Origin: Syntrophobacter sp. SbD1
GTDB lineage: Bacteria > Desulfobacterota > Syntrophobacteria > Syntrophobacterales > Syntrophobacteraceae
NCBI GenBank assembly: GCA_900290365.1
Contig: OMOE01000107.1
Span: forward strand, 1 to 35,508
Direction: 5' to 3'
DNA length: 35,508 nt
Shown: positions 16,310-24,410 of the stretch, one piece after another
Numbering within the stretch: position 1 is the stretch's first letter
Layout of the letters: every line of letters starts with the position of its first letter
Translations under genes and position numbers: made by a program
Notes under the pieces: model-generated
Database searches by the model: none
What the model saw: only the letters and a program-made list of their open reading frames with translations
Told to the model about the DNA's origin: nothing

Positions 16310-16618
16310 CTAAAGTCCTGCTTCCTTCAATTTATCACGGACAAAATCAATCGGCCTTGAAATAATAAACGTTTTCTCACGTGACTGCCCACCCCTGAGC
16401 AGTTTGATCTCCGATTTGGAAATCCTGAGAGTTTTGGCAAGAAAATCAATACATCCCCGGTTCGCCTCTCCTTCTAGCGGGGGGGAACTGATCCGTATCT
16501 TGAGCCTTTCATGGAATGTCCCGGAGAACTCGCTCTTCGATGCCCTCGGCTGAATATAGGCGCAAAGAAGCGTTTCTCCAGCTTTTTCCGATAAATAAAT
16601 AAAATCTTGCACCGCCAC
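16310..16618 (-). CDS. DUF167 (YggU/UPF0235) family protein
   Basis: Small soluble protein of 102 residues, matching the family length. Recognisable blocks are LCAYIQPRASKSEFSG, LKIRISSPPLEGEANRGCIDFLAKTL and IKLLRGGQSREKTFII. Function is unknown; in many bacteria the gene follows yggT. The start is GTG at 16618 with GGAG seven bases upstream. It precedes the thiolase gene on the same strand, with an 85-bp repeat-filled gap, so co-transcription is possible. Confidence 0.88.
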   Translation of the reverse strand: MAVQDFIYLSEKAGETLLCAYIQPRASKSEFSGTFHERLKIRISSPPLEGEANRGCIDFLAKTLRISKSEIKLLRGGQSREKTFIISRPIDFVRDKLKEAGL

Positions 16619-16674
16619 GACAGGCTCCGCTCAGATGCGCTTTCAATCCCCGTTTTGGAGAACCCTCACAGTTA

Positions 16675-16703
16675 TTGACACTGTTAAGAGTAAAATATAT
16701 ATC
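16675..16703 (+). promoter_or_regulatory. Putative sigma-70 promoter
   Basis: TTGACA (16675-16680, perfect -35) is followed 17 bp later by TATATC (16698-16703), a weak -10 match in an A+T-rich tract. It would transcribe the exported-protein gene at 16900 with a leader of about 190 nt containing two hairpin repeats. Confidence 0.45.
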
Positions 16704-16763
16704 TCAAGGAGGCCGAAGCAAAAGTAAAAAGATTTTAAAACACTTATGCCAGACTGGCATGCT

Positions 16764-16873
16764 CCTTTTCTTGCCGCCCCCGAAGGTGGCGGCTAACCTG
16801 GCTGGCGGTCCCACCGCCCCTTTTCTTGCCGCCCCCGAAGGTGGCGGCGAACCCGGCCGGCGGTCCCACCGCC
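16764..16873. repeat. Two tandem 55-bp hairpin repeats
   Basis: 16764-16818 and 16819-16873 are nearly identical 55-bp units. Each contains CCGCC...GGCGG and the perfect hairpin GGCGGT-CCC-ACCGCC (16804-16818 and 16859-16873). Related copies lie at 12883-12937 and, as the hairpin only, at 27692-27706. Here they occupy the likely 5' leader of the next gene. Confidence 0.85.
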
Positions 16874-16899
16874 TCAAATTCAACCCCGTGGAGATTGCG

Positions 16900-17469
16900 A
16901 TGAGAAGAATGCTGATTGTTTCCATTATCTTTTTCGTACCCTTAGCCGTTTTGACTTTTCTGGGAACCGCTCAGGCGGACGTAGAGTTTTCAGCCGACAT
17001 GGTCATAGTACCCAAAGGCGATGAGCCAATGAAAGGCAAGATTTTCGTAAAGGGCGAAAAAGTCAGGCAGGAAACTTCCGAAGAAGACGAGTCTCAGGTC
17101 ATGATCATCCGCCCCGACAAGAAATTGACCTGGATGCTCACCCCCGACGAAAAAACGTATATGGAAATGCCTTATCAGTCTTCGGACAAGACGTTTGAAG
17201 AGTGGACGGCGGCAAAGGAAAAGAATGCTAAGTTTCTCGGCGAAGAGACAGTTTCCGGTATGCCGTGCAAGAAATACGAGGCGGTAGAAGACGGTGAAAA
17301 GACCCTCTTTTGGATTTCCAAACAATTTCCATTTCCTATCAAGATCGAAGACTCGGAAGTGATAATGGAGTACAAGAATATCAAGTTGGGCCAACTTGAC
17401 GATTCCCTTTTCGAACTGCCTGCGGGATACGAAAAGATGGCTACGCCTATAGTTCCTCCTAAGGATTAA
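16900..17469 (+). CDS. Exported DUF4412-like protein
   Basis: 189 residues with an N-terminal signal peptide (MRRMLIVSIIFF... ending AQA near 24). The mature part has the pattern of DUF4412 or LolA-like beta proteins: GKIFVKGEKVRQE, VMIIRPDKKLTWMLTPDEKTYMEM, a segment around GMPCKKYEAV, and LFELPAGYEKM at the end. Such proteins are thought to sit in the periplasm; ligand and role are unknown. The ATG at 16900 has GTGGAG six bases upstream. The longer frame from 16675 only reads through the tandem repeats. It is followed 12 bp later by the FAH-family gene. Confidence 0.8.
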   Translation: MRRMLIVSIIFFVPLAVLTFLGTAQADVEFSADMVIVPKGDEPMKGKIFVKGEKVRQETSEEDESQVMIIRPDKKLTWMLTPDEKTYMEMPYQSSDKTFEEWTAAKEKNAKFLGEETVSGMPCKKYEAVEDGEKTLFWISKQFPFPIKIEDSEVIMEYKNIKLGQLDDSLFELPAGYEKMATPIVPPKD

Positions 17470-17481
17470 GAGGTGGGTTTT

Positions 17482-18195
17482 ATGATTGTCTTGCCGGTTT
17501 TGGGCAAATCGCAGCCTTACAATGTGAATCCATCGAAGATAATCGCACTTGGCCTCAACTATCGAAGCCATATTGCCGAAAGCCACTCGGTCAAAGTTCG
17601 CGGGTTTACAGAGGAGATCCCGGCCGAACCTATTCTTTTTCCGAAAACCCCAAACGTGCTCATAGGCCCGGGTGAGCCGATCGTCATACCCGCTTTCCTG
17701 CTGGGATACGGCTTTGAAGACCTTCGCACCGATTATGAAGCCGAGTTGGCGGTAATAATCGGAAAGAAATGCAGGAACGTAAAACCTGAGGAGGCATTCG
17801 AGCACATCCTTGGTTATACGTGCTTCAATGACGTCAGCCAGCGCAATATTCAGACAGGAGATCGTTCGGGCTGGTTCAGGGGAAAATCTTTTGACACCTT
17901 CGGACCCATTGGGCCGCAGATCGTCCTGCACGAAGATATCGGCGATCCTCAGAACCTGCGCATTCAGTGCCGTTTGAACGGCGCCGGAGTTCAGGATTCT
18001 AGCACCTCCCAGATGATTTTCACGGTAAAAGATATAGTGGCATTCCTATCGAAAAATTTTACGCTCATGCCTGGCGACATAATAGCCACCGGCACTCCCG
18101 GCGGAGTAGGACGAATCCGCCATGGAGACGCAGTGGAAGTCGAAATAGAAAAAATAGGCGTCCTGAGCAATCCAGTGGTGGAAGAGTGGAGATAA
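17482..18195 (+). CDS. Fumarylacetoacetate hydrolase (FAH) family protein
   Basis: 237 residues. The family acts on beta-diketo or oxo acids (fumarylpyruvate hydrolase, oxaloacetate decarboxylase, HpcE-type isomerase); this sequence does not decide among them. The metal site is visible as E86 and E88 in DYEAELAVIIG and D117 in CFNDVSQRNIQ. The C-terminal MPGDIIATGTPGGVG block is conserved. The ATG at 17482 is preferred, with AGAGGTGG upstream; an in-frame GTG at 17473 is less likely. It converges on the fumarase gene across a structured 63-bp gap. Confidence 0.88.
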   Translation: MIVLPVLGKSQPYNVNPSKIIALGLNYRSHIAESHSVKVRGFTEEIPAEPILFPKTPNVLIGPGEPIVIPAFLLGYGFEDLRTDYEAELAVIIGKKCRNVKPEEAFEHILGYTCFNDVSQRNIQTGDRSGWFRGKSFDTFGPIGPQIVLHEDIGDPQNLRIQCRLNGAGVQDSSTSQMIFTVKDIVAFLSKNFTLMPGDIIATGTPGGVGRIRHGDAVEVEIEKIGVLSNPVVEEWR

Positions 18196-18202
18196 TTTGG
18201 GA

Positions 18203-18260
18203 AGGGGGACCTCCGGCAAAGCCGGAGGCCAGACCGGGACGGTCTGGCCCGCAACCCCCT
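18203..18260. repeat. Three-stem (cloverleaf-like) inverted-repeat structure between convergent genes
   Basis: Three nested stems can be drawn: AGGGGG/CCCCCT (18203-18208 with 18255-18260), CCTCCGGC/GCCGGAGG (18210-18217 with 18221-18228, loop AAA) and GGCCAGACC/GGTCTGGCC (18227-18235 with 18241-18249). The last two compete for two bases. It lies between two convergent genes, and the fumarase stop codon is in its outer stem. It could act as a bidirectional terminator, though there is no T tract, or be a mobile short repeat. Confidence 0.75.
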
Positions 18261-19875
18261 AACACATAATCTGGCTGAAAAAGTCATTGCCCTTGTCATC
18301 GACCAGGATGAAAGCGGGAAAATCCTCCACTTCGATCTTCCAGATTGCTTCCATACCCAGTTCGGGGTACTCCAGCACCTCGACTTTGCTGATATTGTCC
18401 CGGGCCAGGATAGCCGCGGCCCCACCGATTGAACCCAGGTAAAAGCCGCCGTGTTTTTTGCAGGCATCGGTCACCTGTTTTGAACGGTTGCCCTTGGCGA
18501 TCATGACCAGCGAACCGCCATGAGCCTGGAACAGATCCACATAGGAATCCATGCGGCCGGCCGTTGTAGGCCCAAACGAACCCGAAGGCATCCCGGCGGG
18601 TGTTTTGGCAGGACCGGCATAATAGATAGGATGATCTTTGAGGTACTCGGGAAGCCCCTCGCCCCTGTCGATTCTCTCCTTGAGTTTGGCATGCGCGATA
18701 TCTCTGCCCACAATTATCGTTCCGCTCAAAGAGAGTTGAGTCTTGATCGGATATTTCGACAACTCGGCCAGTATTTCTTTCATCGGCTTGTTGAGATCGA
18801 TTTTCACAACTCCGTGTTCATGTTTTCCACGGTATTTTGCCGGTAGGTATTTTTCCGGATTCGTCTCGAGTTGCTCGATCCAGATCCCCTCCCTGTTGAT
18901 TTTAGCCTTGATGTTTCTGTCCGCCGAACATGAAACGCCCATTGCCACCGGACAGGATGCGCCATGGCGCGGGAGCCTGACTATCCTGACGTCAAGCGCA
19001 AAGTGCTTCCCGCCGTACTGTGCGCCGAACCCGGATTTACAGGCGGCATTATAGACTTTTTCCTCCATTTCCAGGTCACGGAATGCCCGGCCTCCATCGT
19101 TGCCGGTCGTGGGCAGATGATCGAGCCAGCCGGTAGTCGCAAGCTTTACCGTCTTGAGACAGGTCTCCGCCGACGTGCCGCCGACCACGAACGCAACATG
19201 GTAAGGCGGGCATGCGGCCGTGCCAAGGGTCATCATCTTGCCGACAAGGAATTTCTCAAGGCTCTCAGGATTCAAAAGCGCCTTTGTTTCCTGGTAGAGC
19301 ATATTCTTGTTGGCCGACCCCCCGCCTTTGGCAACGAAAAGAAACTTGTATTCCGCCCCTTCGGACGCATAGATATCGATCTGGGCAGGGAGGTTGCACC
19401 CTGAATTTTTTTCCTCGTACATCGTCAAAGGCACAGTCTGCGAATAGCGCAGGTTCTCTTCCGTGTAGGTCTTATAAACACCTTTGGAAAGACATTCTTC
19501 ATCTATTGCGCCTGTCCACACCTGCTGGCCCTTTTTGGCGACAATGGTCGCGGTGCCGGTATCCTGGCAAAGCGGAAGCACGAACCTGGCGGCTACTTCC
19601 GCGTTCTGCAGGAGTGCGGTGGCAACGCCACGGTCGTTTGGCGAGGACTCCGGATCTTCCAAAATTGCAGCCCACTTCTCGAGCTGTTTGGGTCGAAGCA
19701 GAAAGGAGATCTCGCGCATTGCCTGATTTGCAAGGTATTCGAGCCCTTCGGGTTTTACCTTGAGAATCTGTTTGCCTTCGAAATTTGCAACAGAAACATA
19801 ATCTTTTGCCAGCAGTCTGTACTTTGTGTCATCTTCCCCTAGTGGGAAAGGGTCCTGGTAACTGAATTCAGGCAT
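18259..19875 (-). CDS. fumA: Fumarate hydratase, class I (iron-sulfur)
   Basis: Single-chain [4Fe-4S] fumarase of 538 residues that interconverts fumarate and malate. The three cluster cysteines are visible: C103 in [11 protein letters not shown]222 in TAACPPYHV and C316 in MGVSCSADR, each two residues from the E. coli FumA positions. The C-terminal domain keeps the [15 protein letters not shown] block. The start ATG has GGAGG upstream. It lies downstream of an FAD protein of the fumarate reductase type on the same strand, but a CRP-like site in the 96-bp gap suggests its own promoter. The enzyme class is oxygen-sensitive, fitting an anaerobe. Confidence 0.96.
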   Translation of the reverse strand: MPEFSYQDPFPLGEDDTKYRLLAKDYVSVANFEGKQILKVKPEGLEYLANQAMREISFLLRPKQLEKWAAILEDPESSPNDRGVATALLQNAEVAARFVLPLCQDTGTATIVAKKGQQVWTGAIDEECLSKGVYKTYTEENLRYSQTVPLTMYEEKNSGCNLPAQIDIYASEGAEYKFLFVAKGGGSANKNMLYQETKALLNPESLEKFLVGKMMTLGTAACPPYHVAFVVGGTSAETCLKTVKLATTGWLDHLPTTGNDGGRAFRDLEMEEKVYNAACKSGFGAQYGGKHFALDVRIVRLPRHGASCPVAMGVSCSADRNIKAKINREGIWIEQLETNPEKYLPAKYRGKHEHGVVKIDLNKPMKEILAELSKYPIKTQLSLSGTIIVGRDIAHAKLKERIDRGEGLPEYLKDHPIYYAGPAKTPAGMPSGSFGPTTAGRMDSYVDLFQAHGGSLVMIAKGNRSKQVTDACKKHGGFYLGSIGGAAAILARDNISKVEVLEYPELGMEAIWKIEVEDFPAFILVDDKGNDFFSQIMC

Positions 19876-19919
19876 TTTTTAAAATCCTCCGTTGATCGCG
19901 CCCCAAATTGGACAAACTT

Positions 19920-19944
19920 TCACAATAGTGTGAGCATTATCACA
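19920..19944 (-). promoter_or_regulatory. CRP/FNR-family-like operator upstream of fumarase
   Basis: TGTGA-N6-TCACA (19929-19933 and 19940-19944) is a perfect match to the E. coli CRP half-site arrangement. A third half-site TCACA (19920-19924) makes a second inverted pair with a 4-bp spacer. The site ends 45 bp before the fumarase start codon. Which CRP/FNR-family protein binds in this organism is unknown. Confidence 0.55.
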
Positions 19945-19971
19945 TCAAAAAAGCTTTTGTCGAGCCTAGAA

Positions 19972-21534
19972 TTACTCTTCAACAAAATCCCAGGCATCCC
20001 CTTTCGGAGTTGTGTGGACCAGGAGGTGCCCGCGCCATTCGAGATCGTTCTGATCAGGGTAGTCTTCCCTGAAATGCGAGCCCCTGGTCTCTATTCTTTT
20101 TTGCGCCGCCTTCAGGATGATCCATGCCACTCGCGTGGCTGAGAGAAGCTCGATTGCGTCTGCCTGGCCGGCTTCTCCCGGGAAATCTCGAATGCTTGCG
20201 GCGATTTCGAGGACCTGGGTTTGAGCGAGCGAAAGACCAGTCCCATCTCTTAGTATTCCGCCGTTCTCCCACATGACTCGTTGAAGTTTTTTGAGCAGCC
20301 CCGGCTCGGTCAAACGGAGGCAGCACCACTCCTGGCGCAGTTCCTCAAGTTGGTCCAAAATCGGCTTCCTCTCCCCTGTCCCTTTTGCCCAGTCCGAGGC
20401 AGACCTCCCGGCGCGGGCCCCGAATACGAGCGTTTCGCTTAGTGCATTGCCGCCCATCCGGTTGGCGCCGTGCAAACCGCCCGCAACTTCTCCTGCGGCA
20501 AAGAGTCCCGGCACCGAGGTTGCGCCACCGCCGTCAATGCTCACTCCCCCCATCGTGTGGTGGGCAGCGGGAGCTACGCGCAGAGGTCTCTGCAAAGCGC
20601 CGTATCGCTCTTCAAGAATATGCCTCATGGAAGCGGAGAAGGGGTCTTTTTGCCATATTTTTTCGGAAACGGCCCGAAGATCGAGCAAAACTTCCTGACC
20701 ATTGCGGTATATTTCCCGAAAGAGTGCCTGGGAGAGGCGATCCCGGGCAAACTCGGCCGCCGGACGTTCTTCGATTCCGTATTTTTGCAGGATATCCTCG
20801 CCGCTCCCGTTTACCAGAAGCCCCTTGTCGGCGAGCCTCGGAGGCATGACCAGCGGCGCGTGCCCCGGCTCGGCGAGGCACAACGGATAATACTGTACAA
20901 ACTCCATATCCTGGAGGGTTGCGCCGGCATCGAGGGCCAGCCTGGAGCCCTCTCCAAGCATTCGTCCGGGGTTGTCGTTCAGAAGATAGAGCGAGGCGGC
21001 CCCTCCGGTTGCCAGAACTACGGCCGCAGCGGTAAACGCGAGCCATTCGCCCGATGAGTTAAGCCCAATCAGCCCCCCGGAGCCGTTTTCCATGACCAGG
21101 CCGGCCGCCGTAATTTTTCCGCTAAATCGTGTGCCCAGTTCCAGGTTCCTGCGAAGAAGGCATCGGATGATTTCCATGCCCAAAACAGGCGCGCGGCCCT
21201 GCGCGAAAAGGTAACCTTTGCGCAATTCGGCCTTTATGCCCCACCGAAACAGTTCATCGAGCCTCGCGGGGGCCTCGTCGGATAAAATCTCGGCAAGCTC
21301 GAGCCGGTTTATTCCGCGTCCGGTGCGAAGAGTGCGTTCCAGGTGGGTTTCGGATGCATCGGAGAGCCGCCCCCCGGCAATTACACCTCCGCTGAACCCG
21401 GTGCAAGTGGACTTGCCGGGAGATCCTTTGGACAGTACAACGACGTCCAATCCCGCTTCCCGCGCGGAAATCGCCGCCCGCAGACCCGCTGCGCCGCTGC
21501 CGACAACCAGCACTTCACAACTGATACATTCCAT
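19972..21534 (-). CDS. FAD-dependent oxidoreductase, fumarate reductase/succinate dehydrogenase flavoprotein type
   Basis: 520 residues. The dinucleotide-binding loop VGSGAAGLRAA is at 11-21. Further FAD and active-site blocks are DMEFVQYYPL, APAAHHTMGGVSIDG and GLFAAGEVAGGLHGANRMGGNALSETLVFG, typical of the SdhA/FrdA/NadB superfamily. There is no twin-arginine signal and no heme-binding CxxCH, so it is probably cytoplasmic and needs a partner for electrons. L-aspartate oxidase (NadB) is the main alternative. The neighbouring fumarase suggests fumarate or succinate chemistry. No iron-sulfur subunit gene is adjacent. Confidence 0.8.
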   Translation of the reverse strand: MECISCEVLVVGSGAAGLRAAISAREAGLDVVVLSKGSPGKSTCTGFSGGVIAGGRLSDASETHLERTLRTGRGINRLELAEILSDEAPARLDELFRWGIKAELRKGYLFAQGRAPVLGMEIIRCLLRRNLELGTRFSGKITAAGLVMENGSGGLIGLNSSGEWLAFTAAAVVLATGGAASLYLLNDNPGRMLGEGSRLALDAGATLQDMEFVQYYPLCLAEPGHAPLVMPPRLADKGLLVNGSGEDILQKYGIEERPAAEFARDRLSQALFREIYRNGQEVLLDLRAVSEKIWQKDPFSASMRHILEERYGALQRPLRVAPAAHHTMGGVSIDGGGATSVPGLFAAGEVAGGLHGANRMGGNALSETLVFGARAGRSASDWAKGTGERKPILDQLEELRQEWCCLRLTEPGLLKKLQRVMWENGGILRDGTGLSLAQTQVLEIAASIRDFPGEAGQADAIELLSATRVAWIILKAAQKRIETRGSHFREDYPDQNDLEWRGHLLVHTTPKGDAWDFVEE

Positions 21535-21570
21535 GCTGTTTTCTATCTAGTGTCCTCGGTTAAAGGGTCC

Positions 21571-21738
21571 TCAACGATAACAACCTCTATAAGCCGTGCG
21601 GTATCCTCTCCAACCCCCGTAGTAAGGATAACGGCCGTATCCCCACCAGCCATAGCCTCCATAACCATAAAACGGATAATAACAGCCGATGGCGCACCCA
21701 ACATACAGATACCCGTAACCATAATAGCGCGACGACGG
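21571..21738 (-). pseudogene. Remnant of a small Gly/Tyr-rich protein
   Basis: On the minus strand one frame reads for 55 codons as an almost pure Gly/Tyr/Trp/Cys/Arg sequence, for example YYGYGYLYVG and GGYGWWGYGRYPYYGG, and ends at a TGA (21571-21573). There is no ATG, GTG or TTG in the frame, and a TAA sits immediately upstream. Biased composition this strong is unlikely by chance, so I read it as the 3' part of a decayed small exported protein gene. It lies 36 bp upstream of the FAD-protein start codon on the same strand. Confidence 0.5.
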
Positions 21739-21933
21739 TTATCTCAAGATTAATCAGATCTCACCGCAATGTCACCTTTCCTCGGCAATTGATCTTTGCC
21801 CCTTTGACGATCAGGGCTTTATCTTAGTTTACACAAAACCCAATAAGATTCACCCCATGTCCTTCGTCCTTCAGGCAACGCAGACGTGGAGAAAGATAGT
21901 TCCTATCTTTAAATCAAAGAAGGAGTTCAATAC

Positions 21934-22014
21934 ATCGAAGGAAGAGTCGCCGTCATCACGGGCGCGAGCAGCAGGCTGCAAGCGCCAGACAAACGACTGC
22001 TACCGTCGAGTTAA
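21934..22014 (+). pseudogene. Remnant of a short-chain dehydrogenase/reductase N-terminus
   Basis: The frame reads IEGRVAVITGASSR, the start of the SDR cofactor-binding region (TGxxxGxG), then about a dozen unrelated residues to a TAA at 22012-22014. AAGGAG at 21919-21924 sits where a ribosome binding site would be, but the start codon position now reads ATC or is lost. The rest of the gene is missing. It lies 12 bp before the cupin gene; SDR, cupin and alcohol dehydrogenase genes often travel together. The remaining DNA of 21739-21933 shows nothing else I can identify. Confidence 0.6.
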
Positions 22015-22026
22015 GGAATTCAGAAA

Positions 22027-22422
22027 ATGGAAATCAAAAGAAGTGGATCTCAACCCTCCGGCAAAGGACCGGCCGAGTATTTTACCGGCACGGTGCGCAT
22101 TGACCCGCTGTTCCAGGCAAACGCTCCGGCGCGCGCGCTCGGAGCCAGTGTTACGTTCGAGCCCGGCGCTCGGACAGCATGGCACACTCACCCGCTGGGT
22201 CAGACCCTGATCGTGACGGCCGGCTGCGGCCTTGTGCAGCGCTGGGGAGGTCCGATCGAGCAGATTCGGCCTGGCGATGTGATCTGGATACCGCCGGGCG
22301 AGAAGCATTGGCATGGAGCCACGGCAACCACGGCCATGACGCACATCGCCATTCAGGAACAACTCGACGGCAAGGCCGTCGACTGGATGGAAAAGGTCAC
22401 CGACGAACAATACCAAGCCTGA
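22027..22422 (+). CDS. Cupin protein resembling bacterial (R)-hydroxynitrile lyases
   Basis: 131-residue single-domain cupin. The metal ligands of the characterised manganese cupin hydroxynitrile lyase from Granulicella line up by position: H53, H55, Q59 (in WHTHPLGQT) and H94 (in GEKHWHG). The N-terminal [18 protein letters not shown] is also as in that group. Many close relatives probably have other or unknown roles, so the lyase activity is only a suggestion. The gene is directly followed, after 37 bp with AGGAGG, by an alcohol dehydrogenase. Codon use is rich in GCG, CGC and CTC, unlike the flanking genes. Confidence 0.88.
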   Translation: MEIKRSGSQPSGKGPAEYFTGTVRIDPLFQANAPARALGASVTFEPGARTAWHTHPLGQTLIVTAGCGLVQRWGGPIEQIRPGDVIWIPPGEKHWHGATATTAMTHIAIQEQLDGKAVDWMEKVTDEQYQA

Positions 22423-22459
22423 TTGAGGGTAGAAACGAAACCAATAGGAGGATAAATCC

Positions 22460-23518
22460 ATGTACAACGCTAAAGCATACTCCGCAGCAAGTTCGACATC
22501 GTCGCTTGCTCCCACCACGATCGCGCGGCGCGATCCAACCGAACACGACATTCAGATCGAAATACTTTTCTGCGGCATCTGCCACTCCGACCTCCACCAG
22601 GTGCGTAACGAGTGGAGCGGCCTCATGCCCACTGTCTATCCGATTGTCCCCGGCCATGAGATCGTCGGCCGTGTCACCAAGGTCGGCTCGGCAGTCACCA
22701 GGTACAAGCCCGGCGACCTTGCCGCGGTCGGCTGCATGGTCGACTCCGACGGAGCCTGCCCCGAGTGCCGGGCCGGTCTTGAGCAGTTCTGCCCGAACAT
22801 GACCCTCACTTTCAACTCCCCGGACAAGCACCTAGGAGGCGTCACCTATGGAGGCAACTCCGATAGCATAGTCGTAGATGAACGCTTCGTTCTGCGCGTC
22901 CCCTCCAACCTCGATCTCGCCGGAACCGCGCCGCTCCTCTGCGCCGGGATCACAACATACTCGCCCATGCGCCGCTGGGGCGTCACAAAGGGCAAGAAAG
23001 TTGGAGTGGTCGGCCTCGGCGGACTGGGCCACATGGGCGTGAAGTTTGCTCATGCGTTCGGAGCCCATGTCGTCGTCTTCACCACCTCGCCCGGGAAGAA
23101 GGAAGACGCACTCCGCCTCGGCGCCGATGAAGTAGTCGTCTCCCGCAATGCCGACGAGATGCAAAAGCACGCCGGCAGCTTCGACTTCATCCTCGACGCG
23201 GTCGCCGCCGATCACGACATCAACGCCTATATCAACCTGCTCCGCCGCGACGGCAACATCACCCTGGTCGGCGCTCCCGCGATGCCCCTCGCCGTCGCCG
23301 CTTTCGGCCTTCTGTTCGGACGCCGCACCCTCTCCGGCTCGCTCATCGGCGGTATCCCCGAGACTCAGAAGATGCTCGACTTTTGCGGCGCACATAACAT
23401 TACCGCCGATGTCGAAGTCATCCCCATCCAGAAAGTCAACGAAGCTTACGAGAGACTGCTCAAGTCCGATGTGAAGTACCGCTTCTCCATCGATATGGCT
23501 TCTCTCAAATCTGAGTAA
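22460..23518 (+). CDS. Zinc-dependent alcohol dehydrogenase (YahK/cinnamyl-alcohol type)
   Basis: 352 residues. Catalytic zinc residues are C41 in FCGICHSD and H66-E67 in PGHE. The cofactor loop VGLGGLGHMG marks the Rossmann domain, and family members usually reduce aldehydes with NADPH. In the structural-zinc loop the first of four expected cysteines is D97 (D97, C100, C103, C111). The ribosome binding site is AGGAGG. The codons are strongly biased to C-ending forms, which sets it and the cupin apart from the rest of the window and suggests acquisition from another genome. Confidence 0.92.
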   Translation: MYNAKAYSAASSTSSLAPTTIARRDPTEHDIQIEILFCGICHSDLHQVRNEWSGLMPTVYPIVPGHEIVGRVTKVGSAVTRYKPGDLAAVGCMVDSDGACPECRAGLEQFCPNMTLTFNSPDKHLGGVTYGGNSDSIVVDERFVLRVPSNLDLAGTAPLLCAGITTYSPMRRWGVTKGKKVGVVGLGGLGHMGVKFAHAFGAHVVVFTTSPGKKEDALRLGADEVVVSRNADEMQKHAGSFDFILDAVAADHDINAYINLLRRDGNITLVGAPAMPLAVAAFGLLFGRRTLSGSLIGGIPETQKMLDFCGAHNITADVEVIPIQKVNEAYERLLKSDVKYRFSIDMASLKSE

Positions 23519-23599
23519 CCGGTGACTGGAAGTCAACGGGCGGCACTTTCTGACAGAGCTTGCCGGGGAGACACCTGACATTAAACAACGCTGGCTTTC

Positions 23600-24112
23600 T
23601 CAATCTTCTCCGGGAAGACGGGCTTCAAAATACTCCTTCAACTCCCTGCATACGTCTTTGTCTGTCGGAAACGCCATCTCCGGCAAATCGTCCAGGCTGA
23701 AGAAACTTGCTTCGCTCGCGTCCGATCCCGGTCGAAGTTCTCCTCCCGTCCGCGTCCCCCAAAACCAGATCCCTACAGTTTGAAATTCAGGATCGTGAAA
23801 GTTGGAGTGAACGGAAAAAACCCGCCCAACGCTGACTCTTATCCCGGTTTCTTCGAAGAATTCCCGCCCGGCGGCTTCATGCACCTCTTCGTCCCACTCG
23901 AGGTGGCCGCATGGGATACACCACTGCCCGATGTACGATCCCCTGCGCCTGACCAGAAGGACCTTTCCATCCTCAACCAGCACGACCGCTACCCCCACCG
24001 TCGGGTTCCGATAAAAAACCTTGCCGCAATCGGGACAAAAAGACCTTACACCCTCTTTGGCCGCTTTTACTTTGAGCGAGGCGCCGCAATACGGACAATA
24101 TTGGAACTTCAT
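23600..24112 (-). CDS. Nudix hydrolase with N-terminal zinc ribbon
   Basis: 170 residues. A zinc ribbon is formed by C6, C9, C26 and C29. The Nudix box G-x5-E-x7-REFFEETG-I is complete (from G69 to about 91). The family hydrolyses nucleoside diphosphate derivatives such as NADH or ADP-ribose; the ribbon is like that of NudC-type NADH pyrophosphatases, but the protein is shorter. No partner genes are evident. The gene stands alone on the minus strand between the acquired cupin/ADH pair and the mobile region. Confidence 0.9.
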   Translation of the reverse strand: MKFQYCPYCGASLKVKAAKEGVRSFCPDCGKVFYRNPTVGVAVVLVEDGKVLLVRRRGSYIGQWCIPCGHLEWDEEVHEAAGREFFEETGIRVSVGRVFSVHSNFHDPEFQTVGIWFWGTRTGGELRPGSDASEASFFSLDDLPEMAFPTDKDVCRELKEYFEARLPGED

Positions 24113-24216
24113 AATTAACCAAACGCGTAGAATTCATACCAAGCCGGGAGTCTCTGCACGAAAAAGGTCATCTCCAGCAAAGCAATATAACGAGATATTG
24201 CAAGAAGAGCACAATC

Positions 24217-24240
24217 GTGGACTTTGTGGACAAGGTGGAC
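24217..24240. repeat. Triple GTGGAC short direct repeat
   Basis: GTGGAC occurs three times, separated by TTT-GTGGAC-AAG spacing, just outside the DUF559 repeat unit. The 24113-24265 gap holds nothing else I can identify. Confidence 0.6.
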
Positions 24241-24358
24241 AGAAACATCCGTCCTCCGCCCCTGCCCTGACTATTACCCACACATGCCCCCCGGAGTGAA
24301 AATCGGGCGGCAAGGGGGGCTTTGCCAATCACCCCCCTTTCCTAACGCGATATTATAC

Positions 24359-24386
24359 TTGACATCCCCAAATAATGCTGTATATT
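24359..24386 (+). promoter_or_regulatory. Putative transposase promoter overlapping the IS left end
   Basis: TTGACA (24359-24364) and TATATT (24381-24386) are separated by 16 bp. The -35 element straddles the inner end of the terminal inverted repeat. A transcript starting near 24393 would contain AAAGGAG (24396-24402) before the ATG at 24411. Confidence 0.6.
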
Positions 24387-24410
24387 ATCTCCAACAAAGG
24401 AGATAGAGCC

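Noticed and set aside
16764..16873. CRISPR-like array
   Set aside because: The two units are directly adjacent with no spacer, and no cas gene is present.
16675..16899. N-terminal extension of the exported protein through the tandem repeats
   Set aside because: The frame only translates the two 55-bp repeats; a signal peptide starts at 16900 with its own ribosome binding site.
16990..17931. 313-residue open frame on the minus strand
   Set aside because: It lies antisense to the exported protein and the FAH-family genes and has no family-like sequence or ribosome binding site.
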